This document shows positions 38,023 through 47,710 of a stretch of DNA of 64,000 nt, piece by piece (within the stretch, counting starts at the first letter, position 1; each line of letters opens with the position of its first letter). Location: assembly GCA_009911185.1 (NCBI GenBank), contig QXWW01000006.1, positions 103,796 through 167,795 of the forward strand, read 5' to 3'. Source of the stretch: Lachnospiraceae bacterium (GTDB lineage: Bacteria; Bacillota; Clostridia; Lachnospirales; Lachnospiraceae). Both the position numbers and the translations under genes were made by a program. Below the pieces are notes generated by a model. It saw only the letters and a list, made by a program, of their open reading frames with translations, was not told the DNA's origin and did not search any database.

Positions 38023-38441
38023 CGTACGCAGTGAATGCAGGCTGGAAAGCACGGCATGAGTAAGCGTCAGCTTGTTCTGTGAGCCTGGCGAAAGCGGGAC
38101 CGCATTGGTCTGCATGAGATTGGCAAACAGGACGTTCTTTGTTTAAAATTTAATTATGTGCGGCTGTAGTAAGACATGCGTAAGCATGTTTACTATTCAT
38201 AATAATCAGCGTGTACGGCTGAATCTCTGCTTTTTGATACCGAGGAAGCAGGAATAAGACAGTGCAGGACAGGCCCAAATGACAGTATACACACATTTCA
38301 GGACGAGCAACCGTAGCTGTATATGGTCATCTGACGTCTGCAGATTCTGTTGCGGATTCTGCGAAATGTTTTGGCAAATTTTGCTATAAAAAATTGGAGA
38401 TAATTACCAGTTAACAAAAAATATGGAGGTGTACGACACAC
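38023..38441 (+). other. 420-base structured spacer between rpmJ and rpsM
   Basis: No gene. Several hairpins are visible: GACC-gcatt-GGTC (about 38097-38109), CATGC-gtaa-GCATG (about 38175-38188), and a longer pairing of TTGTTCTGT (about 38071) with ACAGGACG (about 38127). It is much longer than the few bases usual here and may carry an inserted element or a regulatory leader for the alpha operon. Confidence 0.35.
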
Positions 38442-38810
38442 ATGGCTCGTATTGCAGGTGTAGATTTACCAAGAGAAAAACGTGTTGAGATAGGATTGAC
38501 TTATATTTATGGCATCGGAAGAGTAAGTTCTAACCGTATCCTTTCAGAAGCGAAAGTGAATCCCGATACTCGTGTCAGAGATTTAACTGACGAAGAAGTA
38601 AAGAGAATTAGTGAAGTAATAGACAAGACACAGATGGTAGAAGGTGATTTGAGAAGAGAGATTGCCCTGAACATCAAGAGACTGCAGGAAATCGGATGCT
38701 ATCGCGGAATCCGTCATAGAAAGGGACTTCCTGTCCGTGGTCAGAAGACAAAGACCAATGCAAGAACCAGAAAAGGCCCGAAGAGAACGGTTGCCAATAA
38801 GAAAAAATAA
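38442..38810 (+). CDS. rpsM: 30S ribosomal protein S13
   Basis: 122 residues; head protein contacting P-site t[24 protein letters not shown] and the C-terminal [17 protein letters not shown] tail are typical. ATGGAGG lies upstream of the ATG. Confidence 0.98.
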   Translation: MARIAGVDLPREKRVEIGLTYIYGIGRVSSNRILSEAKVNPDTRVRDLTDEEVKRISEVIDKTQMVEGDLRREIALNIKRLQEIGCYRGIRHRKGLPVRGQKTKTNARTRKGPKRTVANKKK

Positions 38811-39044
38811 GCATTGAGCGCTATTGAAAGCAGATGGCAGACGTGCTTTGAAGTTCGTCTGAAACCGTATTGCGAGATTAGCCAGGCAGGTTGCTTTACG
38901 GCTAGCTTGGGTTTGGCGAACGATTCCCGGCTTATGTAGCGGAACTGTCTGCAGGAAAGGCAGCGCAGCAGCCGGGTGTAATGGTCTTAAATAGGAAAAC
39001 GTATCAGAATATATTAAATAAGAAGAAAGTAGGTTAGTTTAGAA
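38811..39044 (+). other. 234-base spacer between rpsM and rpsK
   Basis: No gene and no clear terminator. GC-rich with short complementary runs (for example GCAGACG..CGTCTG near 38838-38862 and CCGGC..GCCGG between about 38937 and 38975). Unusually long for this position in the operon. Confidence 0.35.
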
Positions 39045-39440
39045 ATGGCGAAAAACACTGCAAAAAAAGTGACAAAAAAGCGCGTAAAGAAAAACGTTGA
39101 ACGGGGACAGGCGCACATTCAGTCATCTTTTAACAATACAATCGTAACTATTACAGATGCTGAAGGAAATGCTTTATCATGGGCAAGTGCAGGCGGTCTT
39201 GGCTTTAGAGGTTCAAGGAAATCTACTCCCTATGCTGCTCAGATGGCGGCAGAAACTGCTACAAAGGCAGCTCTGATTCATGGTTTGAAAACAGTAGACG
39301 TAATGGTAAAAGGACCTGGTTCCGGTCGTGAAGCAGCGATCCGTGCCCTTCAGGCATGTGGGCTGGAAGTAACCAGTATCAAAGATGTTACTCCGGTACC
39401 TCACAATGGATGCCGCCCACCAAAACGCAGAAGAGTCTAA
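39045..39440 (+). CDS. rpsK: 30S ribosomal protein S11
   Basis: 131 residues; platform protein near the mRNA exit. [20 protein letters not shown] and the [14 protein letters not shown] and [13 protein letters not shown] motifs are diagnostic. Only a weak ribosome site (AGAAAG) precedes the ATG. Confidence 0.98.
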   Translation: MAKNTAKKVTKKRVKKNVERGQAHIQSSFNNTIVTITDAEGNALSWASAGGLGFRGSRKSTPYAAQMAAETATKAALIHGLKTVDVMVKGPGSGREAAIRALQACGLEVTSIKDVTPVPHNGCRPPKRRRV

Positions 39441-39459
39441 TTAGGAGGTATAGGTTAAG

Positions 39460-40053
39460 ATGGCAGTAAATAGAGTTCCAGTTCTTAAGAGATGCAGATC
39501 TCTTGGTTTAGATCCCATTTATCTGGGAATAGATAAGAAGTCCAACAGACAGTTGAAAAGAGCCAACAGAAAAGTTTCTGAATATGGTCTTCAGTTGAGA
39601 GAGAAACAGAAAGCAAAGTTTATTTACGGGGTATTGGAAAAGCCTTTCCATAATTATTATCTGAAGGCGGACAGAATGAAAGGCATGACAGGTGAAAATC
39701 TGATGATCATTCTGGAAAGCAGACTGGATAATGTTGTATTCCGTTTAGGTCTGGCAAGAACCAGAAAAGAAGCGAGACAGATTGTCGACCATAAGCATGT
39801 ACTGGTGAATGGCAAGCAGGTGAATATTCCCTCTTACCTGGTTAAGGCCGGAGATACAATTGAAATCAAAGAAAAATGCAAAGGTTCCCAGAGATACAAG
39901 GATATTCTTGAGGTGACTGGCGGAAGATTGATACCAGAATGGCTGGATGTCGATCAGGAAAACCTGAAAGGTGCAGTAAAGGAATTACCGAACAGAGAAG
40001 CTATTGATGTTCCTGTTGATGAGATGCTTATCGTCGAGTTGTATTCTAAATAA
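39460..40053 (+). CDS. rpsD: 30S ribosomal protein S4
   Basis: 197 residues; 16S assembly and fidelity protein with an S4 RNA-binding domain ([20 protein letters not shown]). It starts [14 protein letters not shown] and lacks a four-Cys zinc cluster. TTAGGAGG lies upstream. Confidence 0.97.
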   Translation: MAVNRVPVLKRCRSLGLDPIYLGIDKKSNRQLKRANRKVSEYGLQLREKQKAKFIYGVLEKPFHNYYLKADRMKGMTGENLMIILESRLDNVVFRLGLARTRKEARQIVDHKHVLVNGKQVNIPSYLVKAGDTIEIKEKCKGSQRYKDILEVTGGRLIPEWLDVDQENLKGAVKELPNREAIDVPVDEMLIVELYSK

Positions 40054-40094
40054 TAAGTAACAAGCAACGATGCCCGAAAAGGAGGGACTTTGTA

Positions 40095-41054
40095 GTGTTC
40101 GATTTTGAAAAACCGAAAATTGAAATTGCACAAATTTCAGAAGACAAAAAGTACGGCCGATTTGTCGTAGAACCACTTGAAAGAGGCTATGGTACTACAC
40201 TTGGTAATTCCTTGAGAAGAATTATGCTTTCTTCTTTACCAGGCGCAGCAGTCAGCCAGGTAAAAATCGAAGGTGTTTTGCATGAATTCAGTTCCATACC
40301 AGGCGTAAAAGAAGATGTAGCTGAAATTATTATGAACATCAAGAATCTGGCGTTAAAAAACACCAGCCCAACAAACGAGTCTAAAGTTGCTTACATTGAA
40401 TTTGAAGGTGAAGGCGTAGTTACAGCATCAGATATCCAGGTTGACCCGGATATCCAGATATTGAATCCGGATTTGATTATCGCCCATTTAAACGGCGGCA
40501 CAGATTCCAGATTATATATGGAATTAACAATTACCAAAGGCAGAGGCTATGTCAGCGCTGACAAGAATAAGAGTGAAGATGTACCCATTGGCGTGATTGC
40601 AATTGATTCTATTTACACGCCTATTGAGCGTGTGAATCTTACGATTGAGAATACCCGTGTGGGACAGATTACAGATTATGACAAGCTTACGCTGGATGTA
40701 TTTACCAACGGTACCTTAGAGCCGGACGAGGCAGTAAGCCTGGCGGCAAAGGTTTTGAGTGAACACCTAAATCTGTTCATCGATTTGTCTGAAAATGCAA
40801 GAACGGCAGAAGTCATGATTGAAAAAGAAGACAATGCAAAAGAAAAAGTTCTGGAGATGAATATTGACGAACTGGAGTTGTCTGTTCGTTCTTATAACTG
40901 CCTGAAACGTGCAGGTATTAATACCGTTGAGGAGTTGACCAACAGAACGCCGGAAGACATGATGAAAGTTCGAAATCTTGGACGTAAGTCTCTGGAGGAA
41001 GTTCTGGCAAAATTAAAAGAATTAGGTTTACAGTTAAATCCTGGTGAGGAGTAA
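40095..41054 (+). CDS. rpoA: RNA polymerase alpha subunit (GTG start)
   Basis: 319 residues. N-terminal dimerisation domain (about 1-230, with the [20 protein letters not shown] motif) and C-terminal DNA-binding domain (about 245-312, [20 protein letters not shown] and [14 protein letters not shown]) that reads UP elements. Start GTG preceded by AGGAGGG. Confidence 0.98.
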   Translation: MFDFEKPKIEIAQISEDKKYGRFVVEPLERGYGTTLGNSLRRIMLSSLPGAAVSQVKIEGVLHEFSSIPGVKEDVAEIIMNIKNLALKNTSPTNESKVAYIEFEGEGVVTASDIQVDPDIQILNPDLIIAHLNGGTDSRLYMELTITKGRGYVSADKNKSEDVPIGVIAIDSIYTPIERVNLTIENTRVGQITDYDKLTLDVFTNGTLEPDEAVSLAAKVLSEHLNLFIDLSENARTAEVMIEKEDNAKEKVLEMNIDELELSVRSYNCLKRAGINTVEELTNRTPEDMMKVRNLGRKSLEEVLAKLKELGLQLNPGEE

Positions 41055-41229
41055 ACCGAACCAGGATGTGTTCCAGCTCATAGACGGCAGGGTTTATAAG
41101 ACCAAAAGGCGAAGCCCTGTATATCCCAGGCGGGATATTGCCTCAATGAGTGGCATGAAACAAGAAATAGTATTTGCTGGGTAAGACCAAAGGGCGTCGG
41201 CAGATATTCCACAAATGGAGGGTTTTAGA
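41055..41229 (+). other. Spacer between rpoA and rplQ
   Basis: 175 bases without a gene; the phrase AAGACCAAA.GGCG occurs twice (about 41098-41110 and 41184-41197). No terminator is seen. Confidence 0.35.
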
Positions 41230-41766
41230 ATGGCAAAATATAGAAAATTAGGCAGAACCTCTGACCAGAGAAAAGCGCTGATCAGAAATCAGGTTACTGC
41301 ACTGTTATACAATGGCAAGATTGTTACGACAGAAGCGAAGGCAAAGGAGATCCGTAAAGTAGCAGAAGGATTGATTGCCATGGCTGTAAGAGAACGAGAT
41401 AATTTTGAAGAAGTGACGGTAACTGCAAAAGTTCCACGCAAGGATGCGAACGGCAAGAGAGTAAAAGAGGTTGTGGACGGCAAAAAGGTTACTGTTTATG
41501 ACGAGGTAGAAAAGAAGATCAAAAAAGACCTTCCTTCCCGTTTACATGCCAGACGTCAGATGAACAAAGTATTATATTCTGTGACATCTGTTCCGGCTGA
41601 AAACGCAGGAAAGAAGAAAAACACCAAGAAAGTTGACGTTGCAACCAAAGTATTTGACGAAATTGCTCCAAAATATGCAGATCGTAATGGTGGTTATACC
41701 AGAATCGTTAAAATTGGTCAGCGTAAAGGTGACGGCGCTTTAGAGGTTCTTCTTGAATTAGTATAA
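41230..41766 (+). CDS. rplQ: 50S ribosomal protein L17, extended form
   Basis: 178 residues against about 120 in E. coli and B. subtilis. The core motifs [31 protein letters not shown] and the C-terminal [18 protein letters not shown] are intact; the additional length lies in a Lys-rich insertion of about 55 residues in the middle (about 73-130). Start at the ATG after GGAGGG. Last gene of the cluster, followed by a good terminator. Confidence 0.96.
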   Translation: MAKYRKLGRTSDQRKALIRNQVTALLYNGKIVTTEAKAKEIRKVAEGLIAMAVRERDNFEEVTVTAKVPRKDANGKRVKEVVDGKKVTVYDEVEKKIKKDLPSRLHARRQMNKVLYSVTSVPAENAGKKKNTKKVDVATKVFDEIAPKYADRNGGYTRIVKIGQRKGDGALEVLLELV

Positions 41767-41791
41767 GAGTCGGGAATTTTATAAAAATATA

Positions 41792-41841
41792 AACCATCGG
41801 AGAGAATATTTGAAATGTATTCTTTCCGGTGGTTATTTTTT
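41792..41841 (+). terminator. Terminator of the ribosomal protein cluster
   Basis: Long stem 41792-41808 with 41818-41834 (two mismatches) followed by ATTTTTT. Confidence 0.85.
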
Positions 41842-41862
41842 GCCAAAGGTTCAAAGGAAAAG

Positions 41863-41992
41863 CTGATAAACAATGGCTTTATGACTTAGCCATTGCTTAT
41901 CAGTCTGTGCGTGTAAACGATTGAAACCGTCGTCTACCGAACGGTACGCACAGTGACATGAGAGGACGGCGGTCAGTTACCGTCTCCTACTC
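41863..41992 (-). other. Cluster of three hairpins after the coiled-coil gene
   Basis: Stem 1 pairs CTGATAA.CAATGGCT (41863-41878) with AGCCATTG.TTATCAG (41888-41903). Stem 2 pairs CTGTGCGT (41905-41912) with ACGCACAG (41946-41953) and contains ACCGT/ACGGT inside. A third, weaker stem lies at about 41963-41988. Read on the reverse strand, stem 1 is followed by CTTTTCCTTT and can terminate the gene at 41995. The three stems together exceed what a terminator needs and could be a small non-coding element. Confidence 0.45.
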
Positions 41993-41994
41993 GA

Positions 41995-42831
41995 TTAAGA
42001 TCTGACGTCCATCTGAATGGAAGGAAAATATTTCGGAAACAGCACGCCGGTATTGTCATATAAGCCGTTTTCTTTGGTATTGCCAGAAAAGCGGTTTCCT
42101 GTAGCGGAAGTAGATTCTGCCGCTTTGTTGTTTTGGTTGCCAAATATAAATTTCTGTACCGTTTCCATACGCTGCGTTTCTTTTTGAACAGATTCCCGTG
42201 TTTCTTTTTTCAGATTGTTTGTATCGGCAGTTCTGGCAGCGTCCTGATGTAATTCTGTTTCCTGTATCCTGGATGCAGAATCATTCTGGGCAATGACGTT
42301 TTTCACGATACGAAACTGCTGTATAGATGAATGAGTGGAGATAATTTTGTGCATCCCGCCAGGCAGGATTTCCCGTACTTCCCCATCCGTCCCTGCGTTT
42401 TCTGCCGGTTTACCGTTATCTGCAACAGATATGCCCTGTTGTTGTTCCTTCTCTTCTTGTGCAGGCTGAACTTTCTGCTGCTGTTTCCTGGCAGTTTCCT
42501 GGGCGGCTTTTTCCTGTTGTTCTTCTTTTCTTGCGATGGCTTTCTCGGTTTCCTGCTGCTTTTTCTTCTCTTCGGCTTCACGCTGTCTCAGCTCACGCTT
42601 TAAATCGCTGATTTCCTGTTGAATTTTCTGCCGTATATTTTCTTTTTCTTCAGCGGTCATTTCCATATTAAAAGAAAGTCCCTGCCGTTGTTTCTGGGCG
42701 TCCAAAATCTTACTTTGAAGCTCTTTACTGACAGAATCCTGCACGTTATCTGGCTGTCCGGCTGTCGGGTTTATCTGTGCTTTTGCCGGCTGTGCGGTTC
42801 TTTCCGTTGATTTAACATTATCGACCTGCAT
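41995..42831 (-). CDS. Hypothetical coiled-coil protein
   Basis: 278 residues without signal peptide or membrane helix. Residues about 35-135 are an extreme Glu/Lys/Gln-rich coiled coil; the C-terminal half is polar and probably disordered except for a short conserved-looking PGGMHKIISTHSSIQQFRIVK segment. It has a near-perfect promoter and its own terminator, so it is probably expressed well. No function can be proposed; it is not obviously related to its neighbours. Confidence 0.7.
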   Translation of the reverse strand: MQVDNVKSTERTAQPAKAQINPTAGQPDNVQDSVSKELQSKILDAQKQRQGLSFNMEMTAEEKENIRQKIQQEISDLKRELRQREAEEKKKQQETEKAIARKEEQQEKAAQETARKQQQKVQPAQEEKEQQQGISVADNGKPAENAGTDGEVREILPGGMHKIISTHSSIQQFRIVKNVIAQNDSASRIQETELHQDAARTADTNNLKKETRESVQKETQRMETVQKFIFGNQNNKAAESTSATGNRFSGNTKENGLYDNTGVLFPKYFPSIQMDVRS

Positions 42832-42929
42832 ATCTTGACCTCCTTTCGTCTGCGTATTTTGAGATTTGACCGTAGTTCCAAATCTTTATAAATTATGCAT
42901 GCTGATATGAGAAAATTATCTTTTATATC

Positions 42930-42958
42930 AGTATATGAAATAAGAAAAAACTTGTCAA
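42930..42958 (-). promoter_or_regulatory. Strong promoter of the coiled-coil gene
   Basis: Reverse-strand consensus TTGACA (42953-42958), 17-base spacer, TATACT (42930-42935). Confidence 0.75.
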
Positions 42959-43041
42959 GTAAAGTCAGCAACTTGACAAAGATTTGGCATTTAAAATATT
43001 GCAATTAGAAGACCGTCAGCACATTATATCAGAAATTGGCG

Positions 43042-44460
43042 TTAAAGAGGGTTTTCCTGTCTTGTCAGCGGCAGAGTGAAAATAAACTCGGTTCCCACAT
43101 CCTCGGTACTGATTACATTGATATTCTCATTATGTGCAGAAATGATTTCCCGGACGATAGCAAGGCCCAGTCCTGTGCCGCGCTTATCCTTGCCGCGGGA
43201 TAAATCCGTCTTATAGAATCGTTCCCAGATTTTCTTAAGGCTGTCTTTGGGAATACCGATTCCCGTATCCTTGACAGAAATAAAAACCTTATCGTTTTTT
43301 TCTGTGGTTTCGATGGTAATGGAGGAATCCGGATGGCTGAATTTGATGGCGTTATCTATCAGATTGTACAGTACTTGTTGAATTTTACTCATGTCTGCAG
43401 AGACATATGAGGTTTGTCCAGTAAGAATCAGTTCAAAAGAAATCCGCTTTTTCTTACAGGTGCCTTCAAAGGACTGTACGACCAGCTTTATGGTGTTGTT
43501 GATGTCAAAACTGCTGATATCCATCATAGAACCTTTGGCTCCGTATTTGTTTAATTCCAGCATTCCCTGAGTCAATTTGTTGAGCCGTTCCGTTTCAAAT
43601 AAAATAATATTCAGATATTTGTCCTGCATTTCATGAGGAATGGTGCCGTCCATGATTGCTTCAATGTAGCCCTTGATAGAAGTAAGGGGGGAGCGGAAAT
43701 CGTGGGAAACATTTGCAATAAATTTGCGCTGGTCTTCTTCCAGGGTAGACAATTCTGTCGCCATATAGTTGATGGAGCCTGCAAGATAGCCAATCTCGTC
43801 ATTGGAATGAATATTAATCTTAGTGTCAAAATTTCCTTCCGAGTACTCTCTGGCAGCCTGGGTAATTTTACGGATGGGAAGGTAAACGGTAAAAGAAAAT
43901 AGTCCCAGCATGACAAAAGCACAAAGAAAAATAATAGCCAGTGTCAGGTAGGATATGTTTAGAAAACCGTCTTTGAAATGCATTAAGCCGGAGACTGGCT
44001 TATGTATCACCAGATAACCGCGAACCTTATAATTGATGGTAACAGGAGAAAAAACCGATATGGTCGTTTCAGAAAAAGTATTAAAAAAGGTGCCCTTTTG
44101 ATAATATTTTGTGCCAAAAGAGGCAATGTCAAAGTCTTTTACGTTGCCGCCAGGTACAGAGTCATTATTGGTGCTGATTAAAATATTACCTTTGCCGCCA
44201 ATCAGCCATATCTCAGCATTTAGATAAGTGGAGACAGAACGAAGTTGTGAAGTTATGTCCTCAAGGGTCATAGAACCCATGTAATAATTGGAGGCATAAC
44301 TGGAAGCCAGCAGATTGGATTCACGGTACATGCCGGAAATGGTATTTTTTTCTATGTAGTTTAGGGTCTGGTGGGATGTGAATGTGGCAATGGTAAGAAA
44401 AGCTAAAATCCCAAATACCACATATCCCAGCAGAAGTTTTAAATACAGCGTCCGTTTCAC
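43042..44460 (-). CDS. Sensor histidine kinase with HAMP domain
   Basis: 472 residues: membrane helix (about 8-30), extracellular sensor (about 31-165), second helix (about 172-193), HAMP linker (about 194-246), dimerisation domain with H-box NVSHDFRSPLTS, and ATPase domain with N-box NLIDNAIKF, G1 DTGIGIP and G2 GTGLGLAI. Complete and typical of the PhoR/VicK-like class. Its start overlaps the stop of the response regulator by one base, so the two are a translationally coupled pair downstream of mutS2. The ligand is unknown. Confidence 0.93.
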   Translation of the reverse strand: MKRTLYLKLLLGYVVFGILAFLTIATFTSHQTLNYIEKNTISGMYRESNLLASSYASNYYMGSMTLEDITSQLRSVSTYLNAEIWLIGGKGNILISTNNDSVPGGNVKDFDIASFGTKYYQKGTFFNTFSETTISVFSPVTINYKVRGYLVIHKPVSGLMHFKDGFLNISYLTLAIIFLCAFVMLGLFSFTVYLPIRKITQAAREYSEGNFDTKINIHSNDEIGYLAGSINYMATELSTLEEDQRKFIANVSHDFRSPLTSIKGYIEAIMDGTIPHEMQDKYLNIILFETERLNKLTQGMLELNKYGAKGSMMDISSFDINNTIKLVVQSFEGTCKKKRISFELILTGQTSYVSADMSKIQQVLYNLIDNAIKFSHPDSSITIETTEKNDKVFISVKDTGIGIPKDSLKKIWERFYKTDLSRGKDKRGTGLGLAIVREIISAHNENINVISTEDVGTEFIFTLPLTRQENPL

Positions 44461-45158
44461 TATTTCACCTCAAATTTATAGCCGATACCCCAGACCGTGG
44501 CAAGACTCCAGGAAGCATGATCTTTGATTTTTTCCCGCAGGCGCTTCACATGGACGTCTACCGTTCGCGTATCACCGATATATTCATATCCCCAGATATG
44601 ATCCAAAAGCTGTTCTCTTGTAAATACCTGGTTGGGGGAAGAAGCCAGGAAATATAAAAGTTCCAGTTCTTTGGGAGGCATGTCCACGGGTTTTCCATAA
44701 TACAGAACCGAATAATTGCTCTGGTTGATGGTAAGATCCGGGTACTCCACACATTTAATTTTAGCTGAAACAGTTTCCTGTTTGGCGGGCTGATAACGCC
44801 GCAGGACAGCTTTTACACGAGCTACCAGTTCTTTAGAATCAAAAGGCTTCATAATATAATCGTCTGCCCCAAGTTCCAGTCCCAGGACTTTGTCGAATAT
44901 TTCTCCTTTGGCGGAGAGCATGATGATAGGGATATTTGATTTTGCACGAATCTCCCGGCAGACCTGATACCCGTCAATGCCGGGAAGCATCAGATCCAGT
45001 AAAATCAGGTTCGGCTCGTACTGCTCGTATACCTGGAGCGCTTCTTCGCCATCGTGGACCATACGGGTATCATAACACTCTTTTGTTAGATACAGGGAAA
45101 TCAGTTCTGCAATATTTACATCATCGTCTACGATAAGAATTTTCTGTTTTACGACCAT
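44460..45158 (-). CDS. OmpR/PhoB-family response regulator
   Basis: 232 residues; receiver domain with Asp10-12 acidic pocket, phospho-acceptor Asp55 (NLILLDLMLPG), the conserved Lys in IMKPFDSKEL, and winged-helix domain ending YIGDTRTVDVHVKRLREKI and GYKFEV. AAAGGAGGAG precedes the ATG. It begins 12 bases after mutS2 ends and is coupled to the kinase, giving the order mutS2, regulator, kinase. Confidence 0.94.
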   Translation of the reverse strand: MVVKQKILIVDDDVNIAELISLYLTKECYDTRMVHDGEEALQVYEQYEPNLILLDLMLPGIDGYQVCREIRAKSNIPIIMLSAKGEIFDKVLGLELGADDYIMKPFDSKELVARVKAVLRRYQPAKQETVSAKIKCVEYPDLTINQSNYSVLYYGKPVDMPPKELELLYFLASSPNQVFTREQLLDHIWGYEYIGDTRTVDVHVKRLREKIKDHASWSLATVWGIGYKFEVK

Positions 45159-45170
45159 GAAACTCCTCCT

Positions 45171-47549
45171 TTACTTGAATTCTGCTATGGTGACGCCGGA
45201 ATCGCCTTCTCCGAACTCGCCGAGGCGGAAAGATTTAACATAGTTCAGACGTTTTAAATGATTCTGTACGGCCTTGCGTAAGGCACCGGTTCCCTTGCCG
45301 TGCACGATCCGTACCGAAGGCATATGGGCAAGATAAGCATCATCCAGGTATTTATCTAAAAGAGAAATCGCTTCGTCGGTGGTTTTGCCGATTAAGTTAA
45401 TCTCGGAAGAAACGGAGGCTGACTTTGCCATTTTCAGTTTTCCGGCGCCGGTGGTCTTTCTTTTATTTCCCAGAGCAGGCGCCTCTTCCAGCAGCACTAA
45501 ATCCTGGATATTTACAAGCGAGCGTAAAATTCCCATCTGTACATATAAATCTCCTTTGTCGTTGGGAAGGGTGTGAACCGTACCTTTTAGGTTCATGCTT
45601 AACACTTTTACAGAATCGCCAATCCGGAGATTCTTGGGTATTTTATGGTTTGCCCCCTGTTCTTTTTGTTTCAGGGAAATGTTTTTTTCCAGATCGTTCA
45701 TTTTCCCGCGGAGTTTGCTGCGTTCCTGTTCCATCTCTTTGGCAGTGGCATTGGCCTGGCCGAATTTATTGAAATTTTTAATGGTGCGATCGGCAACTTC
45801 TTTTGCTTCCCTTAGAATCGCATGGGCTTCTTCGTTTGCCTGACGGATGATTTTTTCCCGCTGGCTGTCCAGACGTTCCTGTTTTTCCAGAAGTTTTCGC
45901 TTCAGGGCTTCCGTTTCCTGACGGTACTGCCGGGCCTCTAAACGTTCTTTTTCGATGGAGATCCGACGGGTTTCCAAATCAGAGATTAAGTCCTCAAAAC
46001 TTTCATCCTGCTCAGACATATGGTTTTTGGCATCCGCGATAATGTCTTCGGGAAGCCCCAGTTTGCCAGATATGGCGAATGCGTTGCTTTTGCCGGGAAT
46101 GCCGATGAGAAGCCGGTAAGTAGGGCTTAAGGTTTCCACAGAAAATTCGCAGCAGGCATTTTCCACGCCCGATGTAGATAATGCGAATACTTTCAGTTCA
46201 CTGTAGTGCGTGGTCGCCATAGTGCGTATTCCGTAATTGTGCAGTTTTGACAAAATAGAAATAGCGAGCGCCGCGCCTTCTGTGGGATCCGTTCCCGCAC
46301 ATAATTCATCGAATAATACCAGTGAATTAACATTTACTTTCTCTAAAATTGAAATGATGTTCGTCATATGTGAGGAGAAGGTACTCAGACTTTGTTCGAT
46401 ACTCTGCTCATCTCCAATATCTGCAAAAACCTCCTCGAATACGGATAGCTCCGAACGGTCATTTGCTGGGATATGCAAACCTGCCTGCCCCATCAGCGTA
46501 AACAGTCCAACTGTTTTTAAGGAGACAGTTTTTCCTCCGGTATTAGGACCGGTGATAATCAGTAAATCAAAGTCATTTCCCAGATGAATGTCAATGGGAA
46601 CAACTTTATGGCTGTCTAAGAGCGGATGGCGGCCTTTGCGGATTCGAATACGGTGTTCTGTATTAAAGACAGGAGCGGTTCCGTTATAGTCTTTTGCCAG
46701 AGAGGCTTTGGCAAAGATAAAGTCCAATTCTGTCAAAACTTCATAATTATCTTTCAAATACGGAATGTATTCTGCGGTCAGGCTGCTTAAATTGGCGAGA
46801 ATGACTTCTATTTCCTCCTGCTCTTTCAGAAAGAGCTCTTTTAAATCGTTATTTAATTTCACTACGGCCATCGGTTCTATGAACAGGGTGGAACCGGTGG
46901 AGGACTGGTCGTGAATCATGCCGGGAACCTGGCTTTTTGCCTCTGCCTTTACGGGAAGGCAGTAGCGTCCGTTGCGCATGGTGATTACCGTGTCCTGTAA
47001 ATGGGTACGCGTATCGGAACTGTTGAGCATGGTATTCATCTGACTGCGGATTTTATCGTTGATGTTCTTGATAGAACGCCGGATATTTTTCAGGTTAGCA
47101 GATGCGTCGTCAGCAATCTCATCCTCTGAAATAATACATCTGCGGATTTCTTCCAGAAGCGGCGTCAATGGCTCGATACGGGCAAACAGAGCGTCCAGGG
47201 AGTCTGATTTTGCGTCTTCGCGGTCGCTGCGTGAGTAAGCTTTTGCCCGTTTTGCCACCTCCAGAAGTGAGGCTGTCTTTAGAAGTTCTTCTATGCCCAG
47301 TACCCCGCCGATTTCCAGACGCTTAAGTGAGGCGCCGGTATTGTGGACGCCGGAAAAGGACAGAGAACCTTTCTGGTAGATTCTTGTCAGCGCGTCGGAA
47401 GTCTGCTGCTGGGCCAGCCTGATTTCCCCGATATTTTGAGAGGGTTTTAAATGCCGGCAAAGTTCCCGGCCGGACTGGCAGGTGGCGTGTTCGCACAGCA
47501 GGTCGATGATTTTATTATATTCTAAAGTGTGAAATACTTTTTTATTCAT
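45171..47549 (-). CDS. mutS2: MutS2 (ribosome collision/recombination ATPase)
   Basis: 792 residues: MutS core and lever region, ABC ATPase with Walker A GPNTGGKT (about 337-344), signature and Walker B LVLFDELCAGTDPTEGAAL, coiled-coil insertion (about 515-620), KOW-like domain (about 640-690) and C-terminal Smr domain with HGKGTGALR. In the Smr domain the usual LDxRG motif reads INLIGKT, so the acidic residue thought to be needed for nuclease activity is missing. MutS2 suppresses recombination and in B. subtilis splits collided ribosomes. Its promoter shares a -35 box with the gene in the other direction. Confidence 0.95.
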   Translation of the reverse strand: MNKKVFHTLEYNKIIDLLCEHATCQSGRELCRHLKPSQNIGEIRLAQQQTSDALTRIYQKGSLSFSGVHNTGASLKRLEIGGVLGIEELLKTASLLEVAKRAKAYSRSDREDAKSDSLDALFARIEPLTPLLEEIRRCIISEDEIADDASANLKNIRRSIKNINDKIRSQMNTMLNSSDTRTHLQDTVITMRNGRYCLPVKAEAKSQVPGMIHDQSSTGSTLFIEPMAVVKLNNDLKELFLKEQEEIEVILANLSSLTAEYIPYLKDNYEVLTELDFIFAKASLAKDYNGTAPVFNTEHRIRIRKGRHPLLDSHKVVPIDIHLGNDFDLLIITGPNTGGKTVSLKTVGLFTLMGQAGLHIPANDRSELSVFEEVFADIGDEQSIEQSLSTFSSHMTNIISILEKVNVNSLVLFDELCAGTDPTEGAALAISILSKLHNYGIRTMATTHYSELKVFALSTSGVENACCEFSVETLSPTYRLLIGIPGKSNAFAISGKLGLPEDIIADAKNHMSEQDESFEDLISDLETRRISIEKERLEARQYRQETEALKRKLLEKQERLDSQREKIIRQANEEAHAILREAKEVADRTIKNFNKFGQANATAKEMEQERSKLRGKMNDLEKNISLKQKEQGANHKIPKNLRIGDSVKVLSMNLKGTVHTLPNDKGDLYVQMGILRSLVNIQDLVLLEEAPALGNKRKTTGAGKLKMAKSASVSSEINLIGKTTDEAISLLDKYLDDAYLAHMPSVRIVHGKGTGALRKAVQNHLKRLNYVKSFRLGEFGEGDSGVTIAEFK

Positions 47550-47579
47550 AATTGTCGTCCTTATATTTATAGTGCCTTC

Positions 47580-47608
47580 ATTATATCGTATAAATAAAAA
47601 TCTTGCAA
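47580..47608 (-). promoter_or_regulatory. Promoter of mutS2, sharing its -35 box
   Basis: Reverse-strand TTGCAA (47603-47608), 17-base spacer, TATAAT (47580-47585). TTGCAA is self-complementary, so the same six bases also serve the forward promoter. Confidence 0.75.
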
Positions 47609-47631
47609 CAACCGCAGGAAAAACGTATAAT
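47603..47631 (+). promoter_or_regulatory. Promoter of the HtrA-like gene, sharing its -35 box
   Basis: Forward-strand TTGCAA (47603-47608), 17-base spacer, TATAAT (47626-47631). Confidence 0.75.
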
Positions 47632-47710
47632 AGAGAAAGAGACTGGTATTCGGGGAAATAGTGGAAGAAAAATTGTCCATTTTGTTATAAGGTATATCAG
47701 GAGGGCGGTT

